Of a stretch of DNA of 64,000 nucleotides, positions 53,106-62,510 are shown one piece after another. Position 1 is the first letter of the stretch. The number at the start of each line of letters is the position of its first letter. The notes under the pieces were generated by a model, which had not been told where the DNA came from, did no database searches, and saw only the letters and a program-made list of their open reading frames with translations. This DNA is from Robinsoniella peoriensis (lineage in GTDB: Bacteria > Bacillota > Clostridia > Lachnospirales > Lachnospiraceae): assembly GCF_042680125.1 (NCBI RefSeq), contig NZ_JBHTNY010000022.1; one strand, written 5' to 3'. A program made the translations under genes and the position numbers.

Positions 53106-54026
53106 ATGGCATATACAAACAGTCCTTTGGTGTGTTACACCAAATTAAGCCCGAACCATTCCGGGCAGAGAACGCATTCCATTGACCGCATCACACCGCA
53201 CTGCGTGGTGGGTCAGTTATCCGCAGAGACCATCTGTGACTGTTTCCCGGCAGGCTGTGATGCAAGCTGCAATTACGGCATCGGAACGGACGGAAGAGTG
53301 TCCCTGTGCGTTGAAGAGAAGAACCGCTCCTGGTGTTCTTCCAGCAGTGCCAATGACCAGAGAGCCATCACGATTGAGTGCGCCAGTGATAAGACAGAGC
53401 CGTATGCTATGAACAGTGAGGTGTACGCATCCCTTATCAAACTCTGCACGGACATCTGTAAGCGAAACGGTAAGAGGAAACTTCTGTGGTTTGCAGATAA
53501 GGACAAGTCATTAAACTATGCTCCGAAGTCTGATGAGATGGTATTGACCGTACACCGATGGTTTGCTAACAAAAGCTGTCTGGGAAACTGGCTGTATGCA
53601 AGGCTTGGTGATCTGGCCACGAAGGTAACAGTGGCTCTGGGCGGTACAACACAGACACCGACTGTCGATAGCGGGGGATGGTATCGTGTTCGCAAGACTT
53701 GGTCAGACAGTAAAAGTCAGCTTGGAGCATACAAGGAACTTTCTAATGCAAAGACTTGTGCAGATAAGAATCCTGGTTATTTTGTGTTTGATGAATCTGG
53801 AAAACCACTCTACTCCAAAATGGGGTCAGTGCCTTATATGGTAAAGGTCACAATTTCTGACCTTAACACCCGCAAAGGACCTGGTACGAACTATGCCAGA
53901 ACTCAGTATATTCCAGTTGGGATATACACCATCGTGGAAGAATCTGATGGGCAGGGGGCATCCAAGTGGGGACGATTGAAGAGCGGTGTCGGATGGATTT
54001 CTCTGGATTATTGTAAGAAGGTTTAG
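53106..54026 (+). CDS. N-acetylmuramoyl-L-alanine amidase endolysin with SH3 domain
   Basis: This 306-residue lysin has an amidase_2-like N-terminal domain with DRITPHCVVGQLSAETICDC (zinc histidine in PHCVVG) and ANDQRAITIECASDKTEPYA. A second histidine, VLTVHRWFANKSCLG, follows. After a short linker come a sporulation-related-like segment (VRKTWSDSKSQLGAYKELSN) and a C-terminal bacterial SH3 domain (LNTRKGPGTNYARTQYIPVG). It cleaves peptidoglycan after holin action. Confidence 0.93.
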   Translation: MAYTNSPLVCYTKLSPNHSGQRTHSIDRITPHCVVGQLSAETICDCFPAGCDASCNYGIGTDGRVSLCVEEKNRSWCSSSSANDQRAITIECASDKTEPYAMNSEVYASLIKLCTDICKRNGKRKLLWFADKDKSLNYAPKSDEMVLTVHRWFANKSCLGNWLYARLGDLATKVTVALGGTTQTPTVDSGGWYRVRKTWSDSKSQLGAYKELSNAKTCADKNPGYFVFDESGKPLYSKMGSVPYMVKVTISDLNTRKGPGTNYARTQYIPVGIYTIVEESDGQGASKWGRLKSGVGWISLDYCKKV

Positions 54027-54048
54027 CTGAATATTTGATGCTGTGATT

Positions 54049-54091
54049 ATGCCTGCTGAGGAGTAAATTCCTTGGCAGGCATTCTTTTTTT
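54049..54091 (+). terminator. Terminator after the lysis genes
   Basis: ATGCCTGC pairs with GCAGGCAT, with an inner GAGGA / TTCCT helix, followed by TCTTTTTTT. It ends the late transcript. Confidence 0.75.
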
Positions 54092-54218
54092 GCTCCAAAT
54101 TGGGATGTTTCTTATTTTCCAGTACATAGCTGTCAGAAGGATAAGGGGTTCGATTTATGTTGTTTTTTCGCATATAGGCAGAAGGAATCAATCCGTCCTT
54201 CAGATAGGAGGAACTGCC

Positions 54219-54440
54219 ATGAAAGTAACAAAGCTGACAGCAGAACAGATGGAGGTTGCGCCAAAGAAGCACCAGTACACCGAAGAAGAAATGCAGCGGG
54301 AATACGACTTTATCAGAGCCGGGCAGATGACGAAAACACTGCTCGATAAAGGGATGATTACAACGGAAGAATACGACATAATCATGACAAAAAACCGCCA
54401 GGTATTCTCCCCTGTTTTGTCGGATTTATATCCCCGGTAA
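54219..54440 (+). CDS. SHOCT-like small protein upstream of the recombinases
   Basis: This 73-residue protein (YTEEEMQREYDFIRAGQMTK, then LLDKGMITTEEYDIIMTKNR) carries a SHOCT-like short helical motif. The family is found beside serine recombinases in Clostridia prophages; a role as recombination directionality factor or DNA-binding partner is inferred, not shown. AGGAGG precedes the ATG. Confidence 0.65.
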   Translation: MKVTKLTAEQMEVAPKKHQYTEEEMQREYDFIRAGQMTKTLLDKGMITTEEYDIIMTKNRQVFSPVLSDLYPR

Positions 54441-54443
54441 TCG

Positions 54444-54472
54444 TTGCTATTACTAGGGTTCAGAGGTAATAT
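54444..54472 (+). promoter_or_regulatory. Promoter-family member P4, ahead of the recombinase operon
   Basis: TTGCTA, a 17-nt spacer ending TTCAGAGG, then TAATAT. It is followed by GTGACCTACCGAAGAGGAGG and the ATG at 54500. The best -10 of the four related promoters. Confidence 0.7.
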
Positions 54473-54499
54473 GTGACCTACCGAAGAGGAGGTGAGTTG

Positions 54500-56056
54500 A
54501 TGAAACGGATAACAAAAATCAAGGAAAATGAGAGTCTTGCTCTCGGTAAGAAGCTGCGTGTTGCAGCCTACTGTCGCGTTTCTACTGACAGCGATGAACA
54601 GCTGGTCAGCCTGGAGGCACAGAAAAACCATTACGAATCCTATATTAAGGGGAATCCAGAATGGGAGTTTGCAGGACTGTATTTTGACGAGGGAATCTCC
54701 GGCACAAAAAAAGCAAAGCGTGTGGCACTCCTTCGGATGATGAAAGACTGCGAACAGGGCAAGATTGACTATATTATTACAAAGTCCATCAGCCGTTTTG
54801 CAAGGAATACGACAGACTGTCTGGAGATGGTAAGAAAGCTGATAGACCTTGGCATCTTCGTGTTTTTTGAAAAAGAAAATCTAAACACAGGGTCAATGGA
54901 AAGTGAATTGATGCTTTCCATATTAAGCAGCCTTGCGGAGAGCGAGTCTGTTTCCATTTCAGAAAACAGTAAATGGGCAATCCAGAAGCGATTTCAGAAT
55001 GGCACCTTTACCATTTCCTATCCGCCATATGGTTATAAAAATGTAGATGGTGAAATGGTGGTGGAGCCTGAACAGGCAGAAGTTGTGAAGTTCATTTATT
55101 CGGAAACCCTTGCAGGAAAGAGTTCCAGTGTGATTTCATCGGAATTGCAAAAGCGGAAGCTGCCTACTCGTAAGGGCGGCAACTGGACACCGACCACGGT
55201 ACGTGGCATCCTTTCTAATGAAAAATATGTGGGAGATGTTATTTTTCAGAAGACCTATACAGATTCCCATTTCAACAGGCATACCAATTATGGCGAGCGT
55301 GACCAGTACATGATGCAGAATCACCATGAAGCCATCATCAGCCGGGAGGATTTTGAAGCCGCAGGGCTGCTAATCAATCAGAGGGCAGCAGAAAAAGGAA
55401 TTCTGAAAGGCACAGGCAAATATCAGAACCGCTACCCTTTCTCTGGCAGAATCATCTGCGGAGAGTGCGGTGCCAAGTTCAAACGCCGAATTCACAGTGC
55501 AAGCAAAGTGAAGTATGCAGCATGGTGCTGCAGTCAGCATATTGATGATATTTCAAAATGCTTCATGATGTACATCCGGGAGGATGCGATAAAACAGGCA
55601 TTTGTCACAATGATGAATAAGTTGGTCTTTGGCAGAAAGCAGGTATTAAAGCCACTGCTCGATGCCTTACGGGAAACAAGCCGGACAGATGGTCTTGGAC
55701 GAATCAATGAGCTGGAATTAAGACTGGAAAAGAATCTGGAACGCAGGCAGGTACTGATGGGGCTTATGACCAAGGGATATTTGGAGCCAGCGTTGTTCAA
55801 TCAGGAAAGCAACGAACTGCTGGCAGAGGCAGCACAGATAAATACCGAAAAGGAAAACCTGTCCCATGCCATCAATGGAGAACTTACCCGTACCGAGGAG
55901 GTCAGCAGTCTTTTGCGGTTTGCCAATAAGGAAGAAATGCTGACAGCCTTTGGTGGGGATTTATTTGAAGAATATGTGGAGCAGATTGTGGTCTGTTCCA
56001 GAACCGAGATTGCATTCCACATGAAATGCGGCCTGATTTTGAAGGAAGGAGTGTAG
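54500..56056 (+). CDS. Large serine recombinase 1
   Basis: This 518-residue integrase has a resolvase domain (about 20-160) with the nucleophile in VAAYCRVSTDSDEQ and ITKSISRFARNTTDCLEMVR. The recombinase DNA-binding domain starts near PPYGYKNVDGEMVVEPEQAE, and a zinc ribbon is visible at CGECGAKF with WCC. A coiled-coil C-terminus follows. It should catalyse attP/attB recombination of the prophage together with the two following genes, which it precedes by 3 nt. Confidence 0.92.
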   Translation: MKRITKIKENESLALGKKLRVAAYCRVSTDSDEQLVSLEAQKNHYESYIKGNPEWEFAGLYFDEGISGTKKAKRVALLRMMKDCEQGKIDYIITKSISRFARNTTDCLEMVRKLIDLGIFVFFEKENLNTGSMESELMLSILSSLAESESVSISENSKWAIQKRFQNGTFTISYPPYGYKNVDGEMVVEPEQAEVVKFIYSETLAGKSSSVISSELQKRKLPTRKGGNWTPTTVRGILSNEKYVGDVIFQKTYTDSHFNRHTNYGERDQYMMQNHHEAIISREDFEAAGLLINQRAAEKGILKGTGKYQNRYPFSGRIICGECGAKFKRRIHSASKVKYAAWCCSQHIDDISKCFMMYIREDAIKQAFVTMMNKLVFGRKQVLKPLLDALRETSRTDGLGRINELELRLEKNLERRQVLMGLMTKGYLEPALFNQESNELLAEAAQINTEKENLSHAINGELTRTEEVSSLLRFANKEEMLTAFGGDLFEEYVEQIVVCSRTEIAFHMKCGLILKEGV

Positions 56057-56059
56057 CAT

Positions 56060-56491
56060 ATGGGTCATACACCATTCGGATATCGTATTGAAAACGGAAA
56101 AGCGATAGTCAATGAAGAACAGGCGGCTCAGATACGAACGCTGTATGAAGGATATCTCGGTGGTCTGGCCTTGATGGAAGCGGCAAAAGCAGCAGGATTA
56201 AAGCTGTACCACGGTTCTGCAAAAAGGATGATGCAGAACCGCCATTACCTTGGAGATGATTACTATCCGGCGATTATCAGCCAGGATATCTTTGATGCGG
56301 CGATTGATGAACAACAGAAAAGAGCCAAGGTACTGGGCAGGGTTTTTGAGCCGAAGGAGGCAGAAGCAACACTGCCTGCCATGCAGTTTACCATTGGCAG
56401 AGTAACACAGAAATATGAAGACCCATTTAAGCAGGCAGAATATGCCTATGGTTTGATAGAAAGCGAGGTCAGAGAAAATGACACAGAGTAG
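56060..56491 (+). CDS. Recombinase-domain-only partner protein
   Basis: This 143-residue protein begins GHTPFGYRIENGKAIVNEEQ, which aligns with the start of the DNA-binding recombinase domain of both large neighbours. It continues KRMMQNRHYLGDDYYPAIIS. The catalytic serine domain and the zinc ribbon are absent. It is tightly packed between the two large recombinases (3-nt gap, 14-nt overlap), so it is co-translated rather than a decayed fragment. It may bind att DNA or steer directionality. Confidence 0.75.
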   Translation: MGHTPFGYRIENGKAIVNEEQAAQIRTLYEGYLGGLALMEAAKAAGLKLYHGSAKRMMQNRHYLGDDYYPAIISQDIFDAAIDEQQKRAKVLGRVFEPKEAEATLPAMQFTIGRVTQKYEDPFKQAEYAYGLIESEVRENDTE

Positions 56492-58043
56492 AATTACCGT
56501 CATTCCGGCAAGACAGCGTGTCGGAACACAGACAAAAACAGCAGAAAAGCCGAAGGTGCGTGTGGCTGCCTACTGCCGTGTTTCCACGGACAGCGATGAA
56601 CAAGCTACCAGTTATGAGGCACAGATCGAGCATTATACAGATTTTATCCAGCAAAAGCCGGACTGGACATTTGCGGGAATCTATGCTGATGACGGTATCT
56701 CAGGCACGAATACTAAAAAGCGTGAGGAGTTCAACCGCATGATTGAGGACTGCATGGCTGGTAAAATTGATATGATTATCACCAAGTCCATCAGCCGATT
56801 TGCAAGAAACACCTTAGACTGTCTGAAATACATCCGTCAGCTGAAGGATAAGAACATTCCGGTATTTTTTGAAAAGGAGACAATCAACACGATGGATGCC
56901 AAGGGTGAGGTACTGCTTACCATCATGGCATCCCTTGCACAGCAGGAAAGCCAGTCCCTTTCTCAGAATGTGAAACTGGGATTGCAGTACCGCTATCAGC
57001 AGGGAATGGTACAGGTCAATCATAACCGCTTTATGGGATACACCAAGGACGAGAATGGAAAACTCATCATTGAGCCAAAAGAGGCGGAGATTGTAAAACG
57101 TATCTATCGGGAGTACTTGGAAGGCCAGAGTTTCCTGCAGATTGGCAGAGGGCTGGAAAGGGACGGCATACTGACAGGCGCAGGAAAGCAGAGGTGGAGA
57201 CCGGAGTCCGTGAAAAAGATACTGACCAATGAAAAGTACATTGGAGACGCACTGCTTCAAAAGACTTATACAGTGGATTTTCTCACAAAGAAGAGAGTCA
57301 GCAACAATGGAATTGTGCCGCAGTATTATGTGGAGAACAGCCATCCGGCTATCATTCCCCGTGACCTTTATATGCAGGTGCAGGAAGAAATCCTCCGCAG
57401 GGCAAACATCCACAGCGGCACAGAGCGAAAGAAACGGGTATACAGCAGCCGCTACGCTTTGTCCAGCATTGTGGTGTGTGGACACTGCGGAGATATTTTT
57501 CGCAGAATTAAATGGAACAATAGAGGGTGTAAATCTACGGTATGGCGATGTGTCAGCCGGGTGGAAAAAGGAGGTCCCGATTGCTTGGCCAGAACGGTCA
57601 AGGAAGAACGGCTCCAGGAAGTGGTGGTAAAAGCGGTTAATGAAATGAGTAGTGGTAGGGATGCTTTTCTTCCCCTATTGCAGGCAAACATTGAATCTGC
57701 CCTTGGTGGGAACAGCGAAGAAGCTATCGCAGCCATTAATGAAAGGCTGACAGAACTTCAAAAGGAACTGCTTCAGTTGGCGAATGCCAAAAAGGACTAC
57801 GAGCCGATTGCCGATGAAATCGACCGACTTCGGGAAGAAAAGCAGAATATCCTGTTAGACGATGCCGAGCGGGATGGCACCAGACAGCGTGTGCAGGAAA
57901 TGATGGAGTATCTCCAAGAAAAGCCTGTAGATGTCACTGAATATGATGAACAGCTGGTCAGACGGCTGATTGAGAAAATCACAGTCTATGATGAGAAATT
58001 CGTGGTGGAATTTAAGGCTGGGGTTGAAGTAGAGATTGTGTAG
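56478..58043 (+). CDS. Large serine recombinase 2
   Basis: This 521-residue recombinase has VAAYCRVSTDSDEQATSYEA (catalytic serine), ITKSISRFARNTLDCLKYIR, the recombinase domain from FMGYTKDENGKLIIEPKEAE, and a zinc ribbon with CGHCGDIF and the later WRC. A coiled coil (about 410-460) follows. It resembles recombinase 1 in the catalytic domain but differs strongly in the C-terminus, so the two may recognise different half-sites or act as a heteromer. Confidence 0.92.
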   Translation: MTQSRITVIPARQRVGTQTKTAEKPKVRVAAYCRVSTDSDEQATSYEAQIEHYTDFIQQKPDWTFAGIYADDGISGTNTKKREEFNRMIEDCMAGKIDMIITKSISRFARNTLDCLKYIRQLKDKNIPVFFEKETINTMDAKGEVLLTIMASLAQQESQSLSQNVKLGLQYRYQQGMVQVNHNRFMGYTKDENGKLIIEPKEAEIVKRIYREYLEGQSFLQIGRGLERDGILTGAGKQRWRPESVKKILTNEKYIGDALLQKTYTVDFLTKKRVSNNGIVPQYYVENSHPAIIPRDLYMQVQEEILRRANIHSGTERKKRVYSSRYALSSIVVCGHCGDIFRRIKWNNRGCKSTVWRCVSRVEKGGPDCLARTVKEERLQEVVVKAVNEMSSGRDAFLPLLQANIESALGGNSEEAIAAINERLTELQKELLQLANAKKDYEPIADEIDRLREEKQNILLDDAERDGTRQRVQEMMEYLQEKPVDVTEYDEQLVRRLIEKITVYDEKFVVEFKAGVEVEIV

Positions 58044-58170
58044 TTACGGGAGCGCTGGCGGGATGTGGGTTAGCATGATTGAGTATATGAAGGTAGATAA
58101 GGATAAAATATGACGGTAATATTTAAGGTCAGCACCGAGATAATAGCATAAAAGCAGACAGAGATTCATG

Positions 58171-58202
58171 AACACCTTGCATAGATGTAGGGTGTTTTTT
58201 TG
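58171..58202 (+). terminator. Terminator after the recombinase operon
   Basis: AACACC pairs with GGTGTT, with a partial inner helix, followed by a run of Ts. It marks the probable right edge of the prophage. Confidence 0.7.
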
Positions 58203-58316
58203 TCGATTTTGTAAATTTACACTTGGAATGGTTGAATATAAGGGAAAAGTACGGTACAATTAATTGTCTGATTTGTGAAATTAGTTGATAGCTTGATTTT
58301 GAAGAGGTGGTACAGA

Positions 58317-58526
58317 ATGATAAAAAACAATATTGAATTAGATGTAAAAGTAAAATGTATAGAAAAGGGCACCACCCAGGCACAGATTGCAGAGGACATT
58401 CATACCACGAAGTCCTATGTTAATCGTATTATTAAAAAGCAGGACGGTGTGGTCAATAAGACCTTCGTGCAGATGTTGGAAGCACTGGGATATGATATAG
58501 AATTGACTTATGTGGAAAAATCTTAA
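58317..58526 (+). CDS. Small HTH regulator ahead of the GmrSD-like gene
   Basis: This 69-residue protein is essentially one Cro/C1-type HTH (TTQAQIAEDIHTTKSYVNRI, then VQMLEALGYDIELTYVEK). GAGGTGG lies before ATG 58317. It is 17 nt upstream of the DUF262 gene and likely regulates it; it could instead be an antitoxin-like partner. Confidence 0.75.
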   Translation: MIKNNIELDVKVKCIEKGTTQAQIAEDIHTTKSYVNRIIKKQDGVVNKTFVQMLEALGYDIELTYVEKS

Positions 58527-58543
58527 TAACTGGAGTTGAAATT

Positions 58544-60937
58544 ATGAAAGCTAATGAAAATAATATACTTAGATTTATAGGCGGAACTGATAAGAAATTC
58601 ATCATTCCAGTTTACCAGCGCCCTTACAGTTGGAAGAAGGAAAATTGCGTTCAATTATTGAAAGATCTTAAGGATGTGTATACATTTAATTATGAATCAC
58701 ACTTCTTTGGATCGATAGTTTTTGTTTCACAAAATAATGGTGTATGTGAGGAGCATACCATTATCGACGGACAGCAGAGAATCACAACGGTCTCATTACT
58801 TTTGTTGGCATTGAGAAATTATGTATCCACCCATTCGGAACTGAATATTAAGGTCAATCCAAATAAAATAACAAATGCATATTTGACAGATGAGTATTCA
58901 AATAATGCAAAAAAATTGAAGTTGAAATTAGTACAAGGTGATGATGAGGCTTATGACAATCTTATTGAAAATAAATCACCAATAGAAAATACAAGTATTA
59001 CAGCTAATTATAATTATTTCTACAATGAAATAGGTAAAATGAGTCCGGCTGAAATTGAAGGTCTGGATAGTGCAATCACAAAATTAGTGATAGTAAGTAT
59101 CAGCTTGCAACCGCAAAATGGTGATGACCCTCAGCTTATTTTTGAAAGTCTTAATTCTACTGGATTGGATTTGGAACCAGCAGATAAAATTAGAAATTTT
59201 GTGCTTATGAGGATGCAAGCATCAGAGCAAGAAAGATTTTATAAGAAATATTGGGAGCCGTTGGAAAGCACTGTTACACGAAGTGAAATGAATAAGTTTA
59301 TTCGTTATTATTTGGCGGTAAAAACAAGGAAACTGTCCGATGAGAAGAAACTGTATTTTGAATTTAAATTCTATCAGGAGAGTAGCAGGAAATCAATTGA
59401 AACTATAATCGTTGATATGATTGAATTTGCCAATTACTACAATATTATTGGCAATCCGGAAAAACAAAAGAAGCTGTATTCCAACACGTTGGCTCGTATT
59501 AATAAAATGGAAGTTAAGACCTGTGTTCCATTAATAATGGATTTATTTAAGGCAAATGCCGATGGTTATATTTCAGATGATGAAATGTGCAGTTCTTTTG
59601 AAATAATTGAAAATTACATTGTACGCCGTGAAATATGTGACCTTCCGACTAATGCATTGAATAAAGTATTTGTGCAATTGGGGGCAGAGATTGATAAGGA
59701 TATTGAGGATGACGGTATGTCTTATTATGATGCTTTCAAATATGAAATACTAAAGAGGTCAGGAAAAAGCAGATACCCTAATGACCATGATTTTGAGGAT
59801 AAATTTATGGTTTATGATTTGTATAATGCTAAAGTCACCATAAAGAAATACATACTGGAAAGATTAGAAAATTATGGGAACAGAGAATTGGTAGCAGTTG
59901 AGAAGTTAATAAATGATGGCACATTAACCATTGAGCATATCATGCCTCAGACACTTACAAACGATTGGAAAGAGATGCTGGGTGGGAAATGGGAACTGAC
60001 TCATTCAAAATACAAAGATACCATTGGTAACTTAACATTAACTGCTTATAATAGTGACTATAGCAATTCGCCATTTAAAGTGAAGAAAGCTATGCCAGAA
60101 AAGGGATTCGTATTCAGTAAACTTTTTCTGAACGAGTTTATAAAACAATGTGAATCGTGGAGTGAAACTGAAATTATTGATAGAGCGAATATTCTCTTTA
60201 AGAAAGCCATTAAGATATGGTGGTTACCAGATGTGCAAACCCCTGTGAGTGCAGAGAGTGAAGAATGGTTTGATTGGGATGAAGAAGCAGATGTTACTAA
60301 CAAAAAAATTGTACAAGTTACAATAATGGAGAGTGTTATTAATACTTCTGATGTGACTGCAGCTTATAAGGTAATACATGAGATGCTTTATGATATGGAT
60401 CCAACCATGTATCATAATGGAAATTTCACATGGTTCGGTGAGTCTGAGGACAAATTGAGAAAACCATATAAAATTGGTGCAGATGCTTACATTGAAACGA
60501 ATAAGAGCAGTCAGGAAAAAATAAGCACAATAAAAGTGATAGCGGAATTATGCAAGTTGGATTCGCAGGATATGCGTTTTTTAGTACAGGAAAAGATAAG
60601 TAAACCTAAATTTGAAATAAGTGACGAGTCTACATATATAAATCTTACTGTTGGTAAATTAGCATTTGAGTTATTCAAACAGCTAATAGAAATGGCGGCT
60701 ATTTCGGAAGAGGAAATAGAAATGTTGAAAACTAAGGAATATACCAAACAACTGTTCAACCATACGGATTATCCGATTATTGCAGACAGTCGTGACGCAA
60801 ATAAAGGAAATAGTAAATATATAAGGTATAGAAAAAAATTACTGACGTTTATGGGAAAAGATATTTATATAACAACTCAATGGTTTGAAGGAAATCGCAC
60901 AGATTTGATTTCTTGGTATAAGAAACATATTCAGTAA
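58544..60937 (+). CDS. DUF262/DUF1524 GmrSD-like restriction protein
   Basis: This 797-residue protein has the DUF262 ParB-like NTPase domain (FIIPVYQRPYSWKKENC near residue 20, then HTIIDGQQRITTVSLLLLAL near 70-90). A DUF1524 His-Me nuclease domain follows (LTIEHIMPQTLTNDWKEM near 463 and IGNLTLTAYNSDYSN). A further 200-residue C-terminal domain (about 590-797) is unrecognised. GmrSD and relatives cut modified phage DNA. AT-rich composition and position at the prophage edge suggest defence cargo. Confidence 0.85.
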   Translation: MKANENNILRFIGGTDKKFIIPVYQRPYSWKKENCVQLLKDLKDVYTFNYESHFFGSIVFVSQNNGVCEEHTIIDGQQRITTVSLLLLALRNYVSTHSELNIKVNPNKITNAYLTDEYSNNAKKLKLKLVQGDDEAYDNLIENKSPIENTSITANYNYFYNEIGKMSPAEIEGLDSAITKLVIVSISLQPQNGDDPQLIFESLNSTGLDLEPADKIRNFVLMRMQASEQERFYKKYWEPLESTVTRSEMNKFIRYYLAVKTRKLSDEKKLYFEFKFYQESSRKSIETIIVDMIEFANYYNIIGNPEKQKKLYSNTLARINKMEVKTCVPLIMDLFKANADGYISDDEMCSSFEIIENYIVRREICDLPTNALNKVFVQLGAEIDKDIEDDGMSYYDAFKYEILKRSGKSRYPNDHDFEDKFMVYDLYNAKVTIKKYILERLENYGNRELVAVEKLINDGTLTIEHIMPQTLTNDWKEMLGGKWELTHSKYKDTIGNLTLTAYNSDYSNSPFKVKKAMPEKGFVFSKLFLNEFIKQCESWSETEIIDRANILFKKAIKIWWLPDVQTPVSAESEEWFDWDEEADVTNKKIVQVTIMESVINTSDVTAAYKVIHEMLYDMDPTMYHNGNFTWFGESEDKLRKPYKIGADAYIETNKSSQEKISTIKVIAELCKLDSQDMRFLVQEKISKPKFEISDESTYINLTVGKLAFELFKQLIEMAAISEEEIEMLKTKEYTKQLFNHTDYPIIADSRDANKGNSKYIRYRKKLLTFMGKDIYITTQWFEGNRTDLISWYKKHIQ

Positions 60938-60982
60938 TCAAGCAGTAGTGAATATGACGGTGGCAGCAGATGCCATTAATAG

Positions 60983-61162
60983 CGAAAAATTAGAGTTTAT
61001 GAGCAGTTCTGCCGTGACAGGAATAATGGTCGTCTGCTGACCCAGGCGGACAACGTTTTATTTGTGAGGAATACCATTTTGATGCTGAAAAATCGGTCAG
61101 CATTTCTCAGAGGAACTATCGAGGATATGTCAGAAGAAAGAATACTGGAGGACTTATTATGA
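60983..61162 (+). pseudogene. Truncated upstream gene coupled to the 61159 gene
   Basis: An open frame of 59 codons without a usual start near its beginning reads VYEQFCRDRNNGRLLTQADN, then NTILMLKNRSAFLRGTIEDM. It ends TTATGA, overlapping the next ATG. The overlap suggests the 3' remnant of a real gene once coupled to its neighbour. No family is recognised. Confidence 0.4.
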
Positions 61163-61500
61163 CGAAAAATAATACACGAAGAGATATGATTGTAAATAGT
61201 GTTCTTGATGCAGGAGCTGAGGATATAAAAAATATTGGAGTAGAAGCTACTCAGGCGATTATCCAAGAAGTGAAAGATTGGCTTATTGATAAGTATAACA
61301 AGAAAAAATCTAGTGTAGACGCACAGGCTAAATTAGAAACTTTAGAAAAGCAAATTAGGTTATCTAATGAAACTGTTGAAATAGGTATGGATAAAAAAGA
61401 AATTGCTGTTATGTGGGCTATGCGAAAATTAGGTTATACCGAAGAGCAAACTCAGGCAGTTTTGGAATTAGCGAATGAAGCTTACAAGCCGAAAAAATAG
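61159..61500 (+). CDS. Small helical protein of unknown function
   Basis: This 113-residue protein is charged and mainly helical (IVNSVLDAGAEDIKNIGVEA, KKKSSVDAQAKLETLEKQIR, KLGYTEEQTQAVLELANEAY). The last segment looks like a small UBA-like three-helix unit, which is weak inference. GGAGG lies before the ATG. It belongs to the accessory segment between prophage and ICE. Confidence 0.55.
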   Translation: MTKNNTRRDMIVNSVLDAGAEDIKNIGVEATQAIIQEVKDWLIDKYNKKKSSVDAQAKLETLEKQIRLSNETVEIGMDKKEIAVMWAMRKLGYTEEQTQAVLELANEAYKPKK

Positions 61501-61910
61501 ATTTTAAAACAAGTCGTTTTCACGAATTTAGCAAAAACTTAATAGAAGGTGTTTAGCAATACTTTAGATATGTTCCCGCAAACGAACAAAGACAGAAAAA
61601 TGGCAGAAAAACCGATAGATATATTCCCGAGAACGGACGAGGGAATTTGACGTACTTGTAATCAACTCGATCCACGTTGAAGCGATAATAATGATGACAA
61701 GGGCTTGAAAACCAGTAACCATGCGGGTTTGAGCCACTTTTTAACAGCGTTTTTTAACCCCCGAAAAACAGTCAAAATATAGATGACATAGGGTATTTCA
61801 ACCGATGTACCGATAAAATCGAATAGTAAGCACGTAAATGGGCAGTGGATAATTATAAAATCCACTGCCCATTTTTTATGTCATAAATTTTGAAGAAAGG
61901 AGTTTTTCAA
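61501..61910. other. ICE intergenic region with direct repeat and terminator
   Basis: No gene is supported here. Two 23-nt copies of TAGATATRTTCCCG followed by RAACGRAC-like sequence occur at 61565-61587 and 61616-61638 (19 of 23 identical). A strong terminator occupies 61838-61877. The repeats could mark an origin or control site of the ICE. Confidence 0.45.
61838..61877 (+). terminator. Strong intrinsic terminator
   Basis: ATGGGCAGTGGAT pairs perfectly with ATCCACTGCCCAT around a 9-nt loop, followed by TTTTT. Confidence 0.85.
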
Positions 61911-62504
61911 ATGTCAAGATATTTTTTATACGGCACAAGATTTTCTGAATTTGAACAGATGATGATGCTTGTGCCAAATTTCACCCCAAGAAAGAGAGGA
62001 CTGATTATTATGGAAAATTTAACGGCTGAGAGCAGCCAAAGTAATGCTACCTATAAAAGATTGGTAAAAAATTGTTTTGGAACCTTTCGTCATCGATACT
62101 TGAACAAGCGATTGCAAAAACTCATTCAGAGCTTTAATGGTGGGTGGTTTTTAACACCTGCCCACAAGCAAAGATTTATGACCATCTGCAAACCCCATAC
62201 CTCTAAGAAGGTTTGTGCGATAATCTATCTAATTTCTGCCGATGAGGATTTATGGAATCGTGCCTTGGGGAATATCTATTCCGACGAGGTAAGTTTAATG
62301 GATATTCCCCTGCGAGGGATCAGTACGGATGGCTATGCGTTGTATCAGACAGCGAGAACAATTGCTACAGGAAAAGAATATATTCATATAAATGAAATTG
62401 CCGATGAACAGCTCATCGGCAATTTTGCATTTCGGGCAATTATTCATGGTATCTTAATTGCAAAGAATGGGAGTCACATAGCACAAAATAATATTGGACT
62501 TTAG
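61911..62504 (+). CDS. ICE protein, DUF6075-like
   Basis: This 197-residue protein has an unrecognised N-terminus. Its C-terminal half (TPAHKQRFMTICKPHTSKKV, CAIIYLISADEDLWNRALGN, ISTDGYALYQTARTIATGKE) fits the DUF6075-type ICE proteins of Clostridia. The function is unknown. AAAGGAG precedes ATG 61911. It is the first plus-strand ICE gene after the nested insertions. Confidence 0.6.
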   Translation: MSRYFLYGTRFSEFEQMMMLVPNFTPRKRGLIIMENLTAESSQSNATYKRLVKNCFGTFRHRYLNKRLQKLIQSFNGGWFLTPAHKQRFMTICKPHTSKKVCAIIYLISADEDLWNRALGNIYSDEVSLMDIPLRGISTDGYALYQTARTIATGKEYIHINEIADEQLIGNFAFRAIIHGILIAKNGSHIAQNNIGL

Positions 62505-62510
62505 TAGTCC

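Noticed and set aside
17837..58064. Shared GGCGGGAT at 17837-17844 and 58057-58064 as a prophage att core
   Set aside because: An 8-nt match between two regions of about 250 nt is expected by chance; no longer direct repeat was seen, so the att sites remain undefined.
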